A stretch of DNA of 64,000 nucleotides from CAZNVG01 sp964576475. Lineage in GTDB: Bacteria > Patescibacteriota > Saccharimonadia > Saccharimonadales > CAZNVG01. Location: assembly GCA_964576475.1 (NCBI GenBank), contig CAZNVG010000001.1, positions 35,799 through 99,798 of the forward strand, read 5' to 3'. Below are positions 16,905-24,030 of this stretch, in pieces. Every line of letters starts with the position of its first letter. The first letter of the stretch is position 1. The notes beneath the pieces were generated by a model. That model was not told the DNA's origin. It saw nothing but the letters and a program-made list of their open reading frames with translations, and did not search any database. The position numbers and the translations under genes are program-made.

Positions 16905-17345
16905 ATGTCAACAACAGCAGCAATTCAAGCAAAGTATCTCAAACCCAAAGTAGTCGACGTGCAAAGCGGCGACACAGTTAAAGTGCACCAGCGAATTCGC
17001 GAGGGCAATAAGACTCGTGTCCAGGTATTCGAAGGCATGGTCATACGGACAAAGCGAACCGGTTCACTGACGAGCAGCATTACTGTTCGGAGAATCGCAA
17101 GCGGCGTTGGGGTAGAGAAGAGTTATCTTTTGCACAGTCCGCTTATCGAAAAAGTGGAAGTTGTTAAACGTAGCAAAGTACGCCGCAATTTCTTAAGCTA
17201 CATGCGAAACCGTAGTGGTAAGTCAGCTCGACTAAGCGGTGTTGATTTTGATCGTGAGAAAGTAAACGATACGTCAGTTGCTGAGGAGCAAACAAAAAAG
17301 ACTACTGATTCATCAGAAGTCACAGACGAAAAAACTGAAGAATAA
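16905..17345 (+). CDS. rplS: 50S ribosomal protein L19
   Basis: 146 residues; protein at the 30S-50S interface. The L19 core covers about 8-112, with GDTVKVHQRIREGNKTRVQVFEGMVI read across its beta core and the conserved SGVGVEKSYLLHSPLIEKVEV region. The last 35 or so residues form an acidic, Glu/Thr/Ser-rich extension not found in compact L19 proteins. It is followed after 42 nt by the heliorhodopsin gene, which has its own -10 box. Confidence 0.96.
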   Translation: MSTTAAIQAKYLKPKVVDVQSGDTVKVHQRIREGNKTRVQVFEGMVIRTKRTGSLTSSITVRRIASGVGVEKSYLLHSPLIEKVEVVKRSKVRRNFLSYMRNRSGKSARLSGVDFDREKVNDTSVAEEQTKKTTDSSEVTDEKTEE

Positions 17346-17353
17346 AAAACTTC

Positions 17354-17381
17354 TTCATAGTCATAGTGCTCATGCTAAGAT
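17354..17381 (+). promoter_or_regulatory. Possible promoter of the heliorhodopsin gene
   Basis: TTCATA (17354-17359), a 16-bp spacer and TAAGAT (17376-17381), only 6 nt before the ATG. This would start the mRNA at the AUG itself. Read-through from rplS is the alternative; no terminator separates them. Confidence 0.35.
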
Positions 17382-17387
17382 AACTGC

Positions 17388-18155
17388 ATGAGCACTATTT
17401 CTTTACCAACACTTAACAAACTAAATATCTACGCTTCTCTGGCACATCTTTTGCAAGCGCTGGCAGTCTTCATGCTAGCTCGCGACTTCACGCTTCCTAT
17501 AAATATATCCTTACTAAGATTCAATCAATCTACCCAAGGTCTCGATCCAGGCGTGCAGGAAATATACAGATTACCCTTAGCCTCACTTATTATTGGGTTC
17601 TTTTTGTTATCAGCTTTTTTTCACGCTATTATCTCTACTTTGTATCGTCGACGCTACGAACAAGATCTCTCCCAGGGTATTAATCGCCTTCGATGGATTG
17701 AGTACGCACTTAGCGCCAGTACTATGATGGTAGCCATAGCAATGCTCGTAGGTGTCTATGACCTAGCTAGTCTACTTATGATTTTCGCACTGACAGCTGG
17801 CATGAACTTGATGGGGCTTGTTATGGAGGTGACAAATAAGAAATCCAAGAATCCTAGCTGGCTAAGTTACCTCATAGGCTGCGGCGCAGGAATAGTACCG
17901 TGGATTGTCATTGCCTTATACTTCTGGGCTAGTAGCCACTACGCAAATAGCGCACCACCAACTTTCGTATATTACATTTATGGCTCAATCTTCATATTCT
18001 TCAACGGATTTGCAATCAATATGTGGCTACAATATAAGCGACTAGGGAAGTGGAGTAACTACTTGTACGGCGAACGAACCTATATCATATTAAGCCTCGT
18101 CGCTAAGTCCGCTTTAGCCTGGCAAGTATTTGCTGGCACTCTTCGACCAAACTAG
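17388..18155 (+). CDS. Heliorhodopsin (retinal-binding seven-helix photoreceptor)
   Basis: 255 residues with seven hydrophobic segments. TM7 carries the Schiff-base lysine in LSLVAKSALAWQVFAGTL (Lys240, codon 18105-18107). TM3 has RWIEYALSAS with the counter-ion Glu105 (codon at 17700). His20 (ASLAHLLQALAV) and His79 (SAFFHAI) match the inner-cavity histidines of heliorhodopsin 48C12 (known E107, H23, H80, K241). KWSNYLYGER before TM7 and GAGIVPWI in TM5 are also family hallmarks. Heliorhodopsins sit inverted in the membrane, with the N-terminus inside, and have slow photocycles without established pumping; the role is thought to be sensory or regulatory. The gene ends exactly where rnhB begins (TAG then ATG). 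No retinal-synthesis gene is in the window. Confidence 0.96.
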   Translation: MSTISLPTLNKLNIYASLAHLLQALAVFMLARDFTLPINISLLRFNQSTQGLDPGVQEIYRLPLASLIIGFFLLSAFFHAIISTLYRRRYEQDLSQGINRLRWIEYALSASTMMVAIAMLVGVYDLASLLMIFALTAGMNLMGLVMEVTNKKSKNPSWLSYLIGCGAGIVPWIVIALYFWASSHYANSAPPTFVYYIYGSIFIFFNGFAINMWLQYKRLGKWSNYLYGERTYIILSLVAKSALAWQVFAGTLRPN

Positions 18156-18719
18156 ATGATAGGCATAGATGAAGTTGGTCGTGGAACTTGGGCGGGTCCG
18201 CTTCTTGTAGCCGCAGTGCGACTTCACGGTGATATAGCTGGCTTGACTGATAGTAAGTTACTGTCAGCTAAGAAACGTGCGATTTTAGCCCTTCAGATAC
18301 AAAAGACTGCCGATATAGGTCTCGGCTGGGTATCGGCAGAAACCATAGACTCATTAGGTCTAACACGGTGTCTGGAGATAGGTGCCTTGCGTGCTGTTTC
18401 TGAACTGAGGGCTAATTCTTCTGAACCTATCATCATAGACGGCACACAGAATTTCTTGCCAGAAACGTACGCAGTTGAGACTCACGTTAAAGCCGAGCTC
18501 AACTTTCCGTCTGTAGCGGCCGCCTCAATTATCGCTAAAGAGCTCAGGGACTCCTATATGCGCGCAATTGCCACAAAACATCCTGAGTATGCATTCGAAT
18601 CACACGTCGGCTATGGTACAGCAGTACACGCGCAGGCGCTGCAACAATTCGGAGTCATTGAATCGTTACACCGACTGAGCTTTAAGCCAATTAAGGCACT
18701 ACTCCTCAACGCGAGGTAA
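18156..18719 (+). CDS. rnhB: Ribonuclease HII
   Basis: 187-residue enzyme that removes ribonucleotides and RNA-DNA hybrids from the genome. N-terminal GIDEVGRG supplies catalytic Asp5 and Glu6, followed by WAGP, the LTDSKLLSAKKR motif, and VAAASIIAKELRD with further metal-binding acidic residues. Normal length. The ATG directly follows the heliorhodopsin stop, so the two genes are coupled. The 3' end overlaps the convergent unknown gene by 21 nt. Confidence 0.96.
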   Translation: MIGIDEVGRGTWAGPLLVAAVRLHGDIAGLTDSKLLSAKKRAILALQIQKTADIGLGWVSAETIDSLGLTRCLEIGALRAVSELRANSSEPIIIDGTQNFLPETYAVETHVKAELNFPSVAAASIIAKELRDSYMRAIATKHPEYAFESHVGYGTAVHAQALQQFGVIESLHRLSFKPIKALLLNAR

Positions 18720-19643
18720 CTCGGTCATTTTCCGGTAGTCACCTAACTCCAGTGTCTTCTCGTACGGGTGAGAAGGTAATTCTTGCTCTCGCTTTTTTCG
18801 CGCCTTATCAAACGCCTCATTTGCGTCAAATGCTGCAGCGAGCACGCCAAGATGATACATAATGTTGTACTCATCAAAGTCATTCGCTTCAAATCGATAG
18901 TCTTTACTCATACGCATCGCTCCAACTGATAGTGGATGCAGTCTGCTCTTGGGCTTGAGAGGTTTTTTAACTTCTTGTTTAAAGTCAGCTGGATTTACTG
19001 AATACTCTTTTTCAGTCCAAGAACCTAGGTTCTCCATAGATCGAATATGTCTTTTAAGTGACAGTGATACCATTTGACCAGCTCTTACTTCGTCTTTCAT
19101 GAGTGCATATTTAAAGTCCGCACCGTGAACCGCTCGTGCATTATCGTGAAGACGTGAGAAATCCGATGATTCCTGTGGCAAGGCTAGCGACCGCATAGCT
19201 GCATCCCGTGCAGCAGTAAAGTAGCGTGCTGAAACAACGTATTTTGAAAAGTTTAGTATCCAGCCGTCATCATCTCTCTTAAGTGAGCGTCTAGCGACAA
19301 GTATCTCTAGTAATTCAGGTTCCTTGGGCATTAACCGCTCCCCAATGACAAAACCTGCGTAATTTTCAGGAATATCTACAACATAACTGCGCGCAACGCC
19401 AACATACTCTGGGCTATCGGTTAACGCTAGTGCTCCGCTTTTGCCGGTCTCGACTTTAGTCGCAATTGCACCGATTACCGATCCGACAAAACGAAAGTTA
19501 GTCTGCCATGCCTCAATTGCATATTCGGTTGTTTCTATTGCCAGTCCAGCAACACCCTTTAATTGAGCTTCACGTAGTTCACGCATGCTCTCGCGTATAT
19601 TTCGGAGGGCTAATTCCGTTTGATCAACGGGCTCATTTTCCAT
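18699..19643 (-). CDS. Hypothetical cytoplasmic protein, 314 aa
   Basis: No family recognised. There is no signal peptide or clear membrane helix. The N-terminal 35 residues are a charged, likely helical segment (NIRESMRELREAQLKG), followed by mixed alpha/beta sequence with an Arg/Lys-rich middle (about 215-250, KPLKPKSRLHPL) and an acidic and aromatic end (FEANDFDEYNIMYHLG). The start has TATAGT (plus-strand ACTATA 19652-19657) 8 nt upstream and no Shine-Dalgarno. It is divergent from yraN and convergent with rnhB. The length and coding character make it a real gene; the function is unknown. Confidence 0.8.
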   Translation of the reverse strand: MENEPVDQTELALRNIRESMRELREAQLKGVAGLAIETTEYAIEAWQTNFRFVGSVIGAIATKVETGKSGALALTDSPEYVGVARSYVVDIPENYAGFVIGERLMPKEPELLEILVARRSLKRDDDGWILNFSKYVVSARYFTAARDAAMRSLALPQESSDFSRLHDNARAVHGADFKYALMKDEVRAGQMVSLSLKRHIRSMENLGSWTEKEYSVNPADFKQEVKKPLKPKSRLHPLSVGAMRMSKDYRFEANDFDEYNIMYHLGVLAAAFDANEAFDKARKKREQELPSHPYEKTLELGDYRKMTELPRVEE

Positions 19644-19684
19644 AAGAGTGAACTATACAACTTTATGCTACATTAGTAAATAAT

Positions 19685-20023
19685 ATGTCTACGTATATAG
19701 GTCGAACTGCAGAGAATATGGCTCTTCAAGAGCTTGAACTGCTTGGCTTCAATCTAGTAGCCCAAAACTGGCGAACAAGACTATGCGAAGTAGATATAAT
19801 CGTCTCTAAAGGTGACACTATCTATTTCGTCGAAGTAAAGTATCGTCGGTCTTCAGTATCGGGCGATGGCATAGACTATATTACTTCTAAGAAGTTACAG
19901 CAGATGCGCTTTGCGGCTGAACTATGGTGCGCACAGAACAGGTGGCTGGGCGACTATGAACTGGCAGCAATCGCCGTATCAGGGAGTGACTATACTGTTG
20001 GCGACTTAGTGCTCTGTGGCTGA
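19685..20023 (+). CDS. yraN: YraN/UPF0102 endonuclease-like protein
   Basis: 112 residues with the PD-(D/E)XK nuclease-like fold of UPF0102. Visible hallmarks are GRTAENMALQEL near the N-terminus, LVAQNWRTRLCEVDIIV and IYFVEVKYRR, where Glu, Asp and the E-x-K pair form the putative metal site. Biological role unsettled; the family is often found next to rnhB, and here it is one gene away. A -10-like TACATT (19669-19674) lies 10 nt before the ATG. Its last 18 nt overlap the convergent aminopeptidase gene. Confidence 0.92.
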   Translation: MSTYIGRTAENMALQELELLGFNLVAQNWRTRLCEVDIIVSKGDTIYFVEVKYRRSSVSGDGIDYITSKKLQQMRFAAELWCAQNRWLGDYELAAIAVSGSDYTVGDLVLCG

Positions 20024-22585
20024 ATACCGAACAAGCCATTTCTTGACGGCCTCATGATCGCGATTACGCCAGGCAACTCTCGCAGCAATATCTGAGTACC
20101 CAACAAGAATGTTTCTATGAAGCATTTTATGTGATTCAAGCGGCTCGAAAAATTCATGATAGCGCTTCTGCCAAGCCTCGTCATTCATCGCACCGGCACA
20201 ATATGTGGGTAAGTAGTCAAATGATTTACTTTTGCCCAGAGTATCTTGAATCCATTCCCAGTTCTCAGTCATATACTCCCAAGTTATTTCACGAAGTCGA
20301 TAATTGCGCATAAATAGTGCAATCCATCTCAGGAGATCCTGCGGTCGCACAAACCCATTTATCCCAAGAGCCTTTTCAAGTATTCGTTTTGCGAGCATAG
20401 GATCCTTAGTACTACTGAGAGCGCCCGTTATGTCGCTTTGCACTTCAGGATGCGCTGATGGATACTGCTCAAGCAAGTCCATTGCATACGAATCATCATC
20501 GTGCCGTACCATTACGGATAGGATTGTGCCACGTATTTCAGCAGGAAGAGACTCGATTGAGTCCGCTTTTTTGAAACGTGCTTTCGCTTCATTAAGCGCA
20601 GACTCGTCTTCAGAACCTACCATTAGCGACAGGGCAGTATGACGAAGTTGTTTCGTGTTTGGATCATCGTCTTTTTGATCATCCCATCCAAGCGTCGTAT
20701 ACCATTGTTGCGACAATTGCTTGCGCAGGGTACGGAGTGCCGCTTCTGATTCTTCATCGCCTTCAGTGATAACACTCGCACTACCAATCACCCGCGTAAT
20801 CAGCCCCCAAACGTTATCTCGAGGCTCGCTTGCTGTGTGCTCAATAATCTGAAGTGCTTTGGTAAGTGAGTCATCGCCACGCCGCGCCAGCAGCAGTAAA
20901 TCATTTAGCATGTTTATTCTGGCTTCAGCTGAAATCTTTTGGTTTTGTAACTGAGTGATGAGGTGCTGTGTATGATTGTCGCCAATATATTGGGTGACAA
21001 AATGTGCGCTACCTTGATGATTCAGCAGGATAGGGTTCTTGCTTTCACTGACGATCGTGGCTTCTTTTGTCTTCAAGAGGTCAGGTTTTAATGTTTCATT
21101 AGCCAATAGCGGTATAGGCCAGAGTGTTGTATCGTTTTGCGCATCTAATACAAACCGCTCCTGTGACAAATGAACTTTTTCGGCATCTTGTGAAACACGG
21201 ACAAGCGCCAAGCCCGGTTGCGTTATCCAAGGGGTCATGAGCGCACCAATGTCCTTGCCGCTCACTTCACTCATGGCACGCCATAAGTCTTCCCTGGTGG
21301 TGTTCCCGTATTCGTGTCGATGAAAATATATCTGGAGAGCTTTCGAAAAATCTTTGTCTCCAATGTAGTCTCGAAGCATTTTCAGTAGTCTTCCACCCTT
21401 GGCATAGACGATACCCGGATCAAACAGTGTTTCTATTAGCTCTGGGTCTGTAACCTTAACTCCGACTGGTTGTATGTCTTTATATATGTCTCTGTTCGAC
21501 GAACTAATTATGTCGAGCGCAGTATAGTGCTCCCATTGCTTCCATTCTGGATGAATTACGTCGAGAGAAAGGTGCTCCATGATACTTGCGAAGCTTTCGT
21601 TTAACCACAAGTCATCCCACCATTGCATTGTGACAAGATTGCCAAACCACTGATGAGAAAGTTCATGTGCGACAACGATCGACACATATTGCTCTGAACT
21701 TATTGATCTATTTTGAGGATCGGCCAACAACGCTACTTCACGGTAAGTGATGAGCCCCCAGTTTTCCATGGCTCCTGCATCAAAGTCAGGTAACGCGACC
21801 TGATCACACTTACTCAGCGGAAAAGGCACACCAAAGTACTCTGTATAGAATTCCAAGAGCTTAACTGCTTCGTGAGTGGCATACGTAAGCTGCTCTACTG
21901 GTCTCGCGACAGCTGACCACGATCTGACAACAATGCCATCTTTGGTTTTTGCCTCAAAGCAGTGCATCTTACCAATGACAAAAGCAAGCAAGTATGTACT
22001 CATACGAGGGGTTTTTTCAAAGCTAATCCGCGAAAGCCCGTCACTAGATTCTCGGCTCAGCTCAGGTGTGTTACTTAATACAACCTGACCCTCAATAGCT
22101 GGCGTCTCTATACTTAGCGAGAACGTCGCTTTTGCTGCCGGCTCATCAATACATGGAAACGCCTCTCGGGCATGATGGCTTTCAAACTGCGTTGCTAAAA
22201 TGACTTCCTCAACACCGTCATGATCAAAGCGACTAGGATAAATACCATTCATTACATCAGTAATGCTACCCTTGAATTCTACTGTAACCGTGTAGTTCCC
22301 TGGATATAATTTATCTTCCGTATGCAAGCGAACTTCTTCGAGCTTTTTGTGGTGATGAATCCGTGTAACCTCAGGACTATGTTCACGTTTTCGTTCATGT
22401 CGAGTAATCGTTGCGCCAGTTATAGTCAGGTCACGTTGGTGCAGCGTTATTCGTTGAGCGGGTTTTTTTAACTGCCCTGTAATGACCGCTGAGCCACTGA
22501 AACTTTTGCTACCCTCGGCAATTTTAAGAGTTAATTCGTAGTGTTCTGGAGCGAATGATGCATGGAGGCGTTTGGCAGATGACAT
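20006..22585 (-). CDS. pepN: M1-family zinc aminopeptidase
   Basis: 859 residues from the ATG at 22585; an upstream in-frame ATG at 22675 would run through the nusA promoter and is less likely. Cleaves N-terminal residues from peptides. The substrate-anchoring motif DAGAMENWG and the zinc site HELSHQWFG with the downstream NESFA glutamate (HExxH-x18-E) are intact. The C-terminal half is a helical ERAP1-like domain, as in tricorn-interacting factor and eukaryotic M1 enzymes rather than the E. coli PepN layout. No signal peptide, so cytoplasmic. Probably serves amino-acid recovery from scavenged peptides (inference). Confidence 0.95.
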   Translation of the reverse strand: MSSAKRLHASFAPEHYELTLKIAEGSKSFSGSAVITGQLKKPAQRITLHQRDLTITGATITRHERKREHSPEVTRIHHHKKLEEVRLHTEDKLYPGNYTVTVEFKGSITDVMNGIYPSRFDHDGVEEVILATQFESHHAREAFPCIDEPAAKATFSLSIETPAIEGQVVLSNTPELSRESSDGLSRISFEKTPRMSTYLLAFVIGKMHCFEAKTKDGIVVRSWSAVARPVEQLTYATHEAVKLLEFYTEYFGVPFPLSKCDQVALPDFDAGAMENWGLITYREVALLADPQNRSISSEQYVSIVVAHELSHQWFGNLVTMQWWDDLWLNESFASIMEHLSLDVIHPEWKQWEHYTALDIISSSNRDIYKDIQPVGVKVTDPELIETLFDPGIVYAKGGRLLKMLRDYIGDKDFSKALQIYFHRHEYGNTTREDLWRAMSEVSGKDIGALMTPWITQPGLALVRVSQDAEKVHLSQERFVLDAQNDTTLWPIPLLANETLKPDLLKTKEATIVSESKNPILLNHQGSAHFVTQYIGDNHTQHLITQLQNQKISAEARINMLNDLLLLARRGDDSLTKALQIIEHTASEPRDNVWGLITRVIGSASVITEGDEESEAALRTLRKQLSQQWYTTLGWDDQKDDDPNTKQLRHTALSLMVGSEDESALNEAKARFKKADSIESLPAEIRGTILSVMVRHDDDSYAMDLLEQYPSAHPEVQSDITGALSSTKDPMLAKRILEKALGINGFVRPQDLLRWIALFMRNYRLREITWEYMTENWEWIQDTLGKSKSFDYLPTYCAGAMNDEAWQKRYHEFFEPLESHKMLHRNILVGYSDIAARVAWRNRDHEAVKKWLVRYSATEH

Positions 22586-22605
22586 GTAATTAATCGTAGC
22601 ATGGC

Positions 22606-22635
22606 TTGATGAAAGCTGTGTCGTTATGCTATAGT
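22606..22635 (+). promoter_or_regulatory. Promoter of nusA
   Basis: TTGATG (22606-22611), an 18-bp spacer and TATAGT (22630-22635). The predicted start near 22642 leaves a 58-nt leader that holds the hairpin described next. The divergent pepN promoter must lie in the same 114-bp gap. Confidence 0.5.
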
Positions 22636-22647
22636 TAACACGTTGTC

Positions 22648-22672
22648 CGGCCGTTCTCAGGTCGGCTTTTTT
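22648..22672 (+). terminator. Hairpin plus U-run in the nusA leader (possible attenuator)
   Basis: A GC-rich stem, CCGGCC pairing with GGTCGG (one G-U pair), followed at once by six Ts (22667-22672) within the predicted 5' leader of nusA. It has the form of a small intrinsic terminator placed between promoter and Shine-Dalgarno, suited to feedback on nusA. Confidence 0.5.
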
Positions 22673-22699
22673 CATCTTAAACCCCCGGAAGGAACCACA

Positions 22700-23926
22700 A
22701 TGGATCTAGAAATTAAACAGTTAGTACTCGCCATCAAACAAATCGCGGAAGAGAAAAACCTACCAGAAGAAGTCGTACAAGACGTTATCCAGCAGGCACT
22801 CGCCGCTGCATGGCGCCGTGACTTTGGTGATCGCGAACAAGAAGTGCGCGCAGAGTTAAATCAAAGCAACGGCGATGTGACTATCTTTGCCAGCAAAGAA
22901 GTCGTTGAAGTCGTAGGTGACCCACAAGTAGAGATTAATGTTGCCGACGCACAGAAAATCCGAAAAGATGCTGCAGTGGGCGAATTTGTAGAAATAGTCG
23001 AGAAGCCAACAACCTTTGGTCGTGTCGCTGCACAAACTGCTCGACAGGTTATTATCCAGAAACTACGTGAAGCTGAACGAGAAGTCGTGCTTAGTCTTTT
23101 TGAAGATAAAATCGGTACGATTATCAACGCTACTGTGCAACGAGCTGAAGCTCGAATTGTACGTGTTGATCTTGGAAAAGCTACGGGCATTATGCCTATC
23201 AGCGAACAAATTCCTGGTGAGCGCTACTATCCCGGTGCCCGAATCAAAGTGTATCTAAAAGATGTTGAGCGCGGCACTCGAGGTCCACAGCTAATTCTCT
23301 CGCGCGCCACAGGTGAGTTCGTGAAACAGCTTTTCATGAACGAAGTTCCTGAGATGGAAAGTGGCGCAGTAGAGATCAAAGAAATCGCGCGTGAAGCTGG
23401 TGTCCGTACAAAGATTGCAGTGGCTAGCAACGTTGCCGGCGTTGATCCCGTAGGGACATTTGTTGGTGGTCATGGAACTCGCGTACAAGCTGTTATGGGC
23501 GAAATTGGTGATCAGGAAAAGATAGACATCATTGTATATGACGAAGATCCAGCGACTTTCATTAAGAACGCACTTTCACCTACAGAAGTAGTTAAAGTAG
23601 AGATCTACGAATCAGAAAAGAAGGCAATTGTACGAGTTGGCGAAGATCAGCTATCAATTGCTATCGGAAAAAACGGTCAGAACGTACGATTGGCAAGCAA
23701 ACTTACAGGCTACGAACTAGATATTGCTCCGAGCAACACACCTAAACCAGTTGAAAAGGCTACAGAGCCTGAAGCTGAAGAACCAGCTGCCGCACCAGTT
23801 GTCACATCAACGCCAACCCCTGCGAAGCCGCGACTAAAGCGAAAAGAAGAGCTTGAAAGCAGTCTGCTGAGCGCCATAGAAGAGCACGGCGAAGCAGCTG
23901 ATAGTACAGACGAATCCAAAGAATAG
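22700..23926 (+). CDS. nusA: Transcription termination/antitermination factor NusA
   Basis: 408 residues from the ATG at 22700, which has a GGAAGGAA Shine-Dalgarno; a longer reading frame beginning at 22643 would cover the leader hairpin and is rejected. The protein binds RNA polymerase and nascent RNA, affecting pausing and termination. N-terminal polymerase-binding domain (1-130), S1 domain (about 135-200, ARIVRVDLGKATGIMP), KH1 and KH2 (about 200-345, with GTFVGGHGTRVQAVMGE and IAIGKNGQNVRLASKLTG), then a short Pro/Ala-rich acidic tail. The AR repeats of proteobacterial NusA are absent. The usual partners rimP and infB are not adjacent. Confidence 0.96.
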   Translation: MDLEIKQLVLAIKQIAEEKNLPEEVVQDVIQQALAAAWRRDFGDREQEVRAELNQSNGDVTIFASKEVVEVVGDPQVEINVADAQKIRKDAAVGEFVEIVEKPTTFGRVAAQTARQVIIQKLREAEREVVLSLFEDKIGTIINATVQRAEARIVRVDLGKATGIMPISEQIPGERYYPGARIKVYLKDVERGTRGPQLILSRATGEFVKQLFMNEVPEMESGAVEIKEIAREAGVRTKIAVASNVAGVDPVGTFVGGHGTRVQAVMGEIGDQEKIDIIVYDEDPATFIKNALSPTEVVKVEIYESEKKAIVRVGEDQLSIAIGKNGQNVRLASKLTGYELDIAPSNTPKPVEKATEPEAEEPAAAPVVTSTPTPAKPRLKRKEELESSLLSAIEEHGEAADSTDESKE

Positions 23927-23943
23927 TTGTTCTATCAAAAAGA

Positions 23944-23985
23944 CGAATTAGCACTCTTGCAATGGGAGTGCTAATTCGATACACT
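23944..23985 (+). promoter_or_regulatory. CIRCE operator with overlapping promoter for clpC
   Basis: Perfect CIRCE at 23948-23974: TTAGCACTC-N9-GAGTGCTAA. The inverted repeat extends by 4 bp on each side (CGAA/TTCG, 23944-23978), giving 13-bp arms. A promoter fits over it: TTGCAA (23957-23962) starts in the operator loop, the spacer is 17 bp, and TACACT is at 23980-23985. HrcA binding would block -35 access, giving heat-shock control. hrcA itself is not in the window. Confidence 0.95.
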
Positions 23986-24030
23986 TTTACGTATGACAGT
24001 CACCTTAACAGACTGTCGTGAGGGAACACT

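Noticed and set aside
22586..22675. 30-residue N-terminal extension of the M1 aminopeptidase
   Set aside because: It overlaps the divergent nusA promoter; the M1 family alignment begins shortly after the ATG at 22585.
22643..22699. 19-residue N-terminal extension of nusA
   Set aside because: It would cover the leader hairpin and T-run and lacks a ribosome-binding site; ATG 22700 has GGAAGGAA and fits the family N-terminus.
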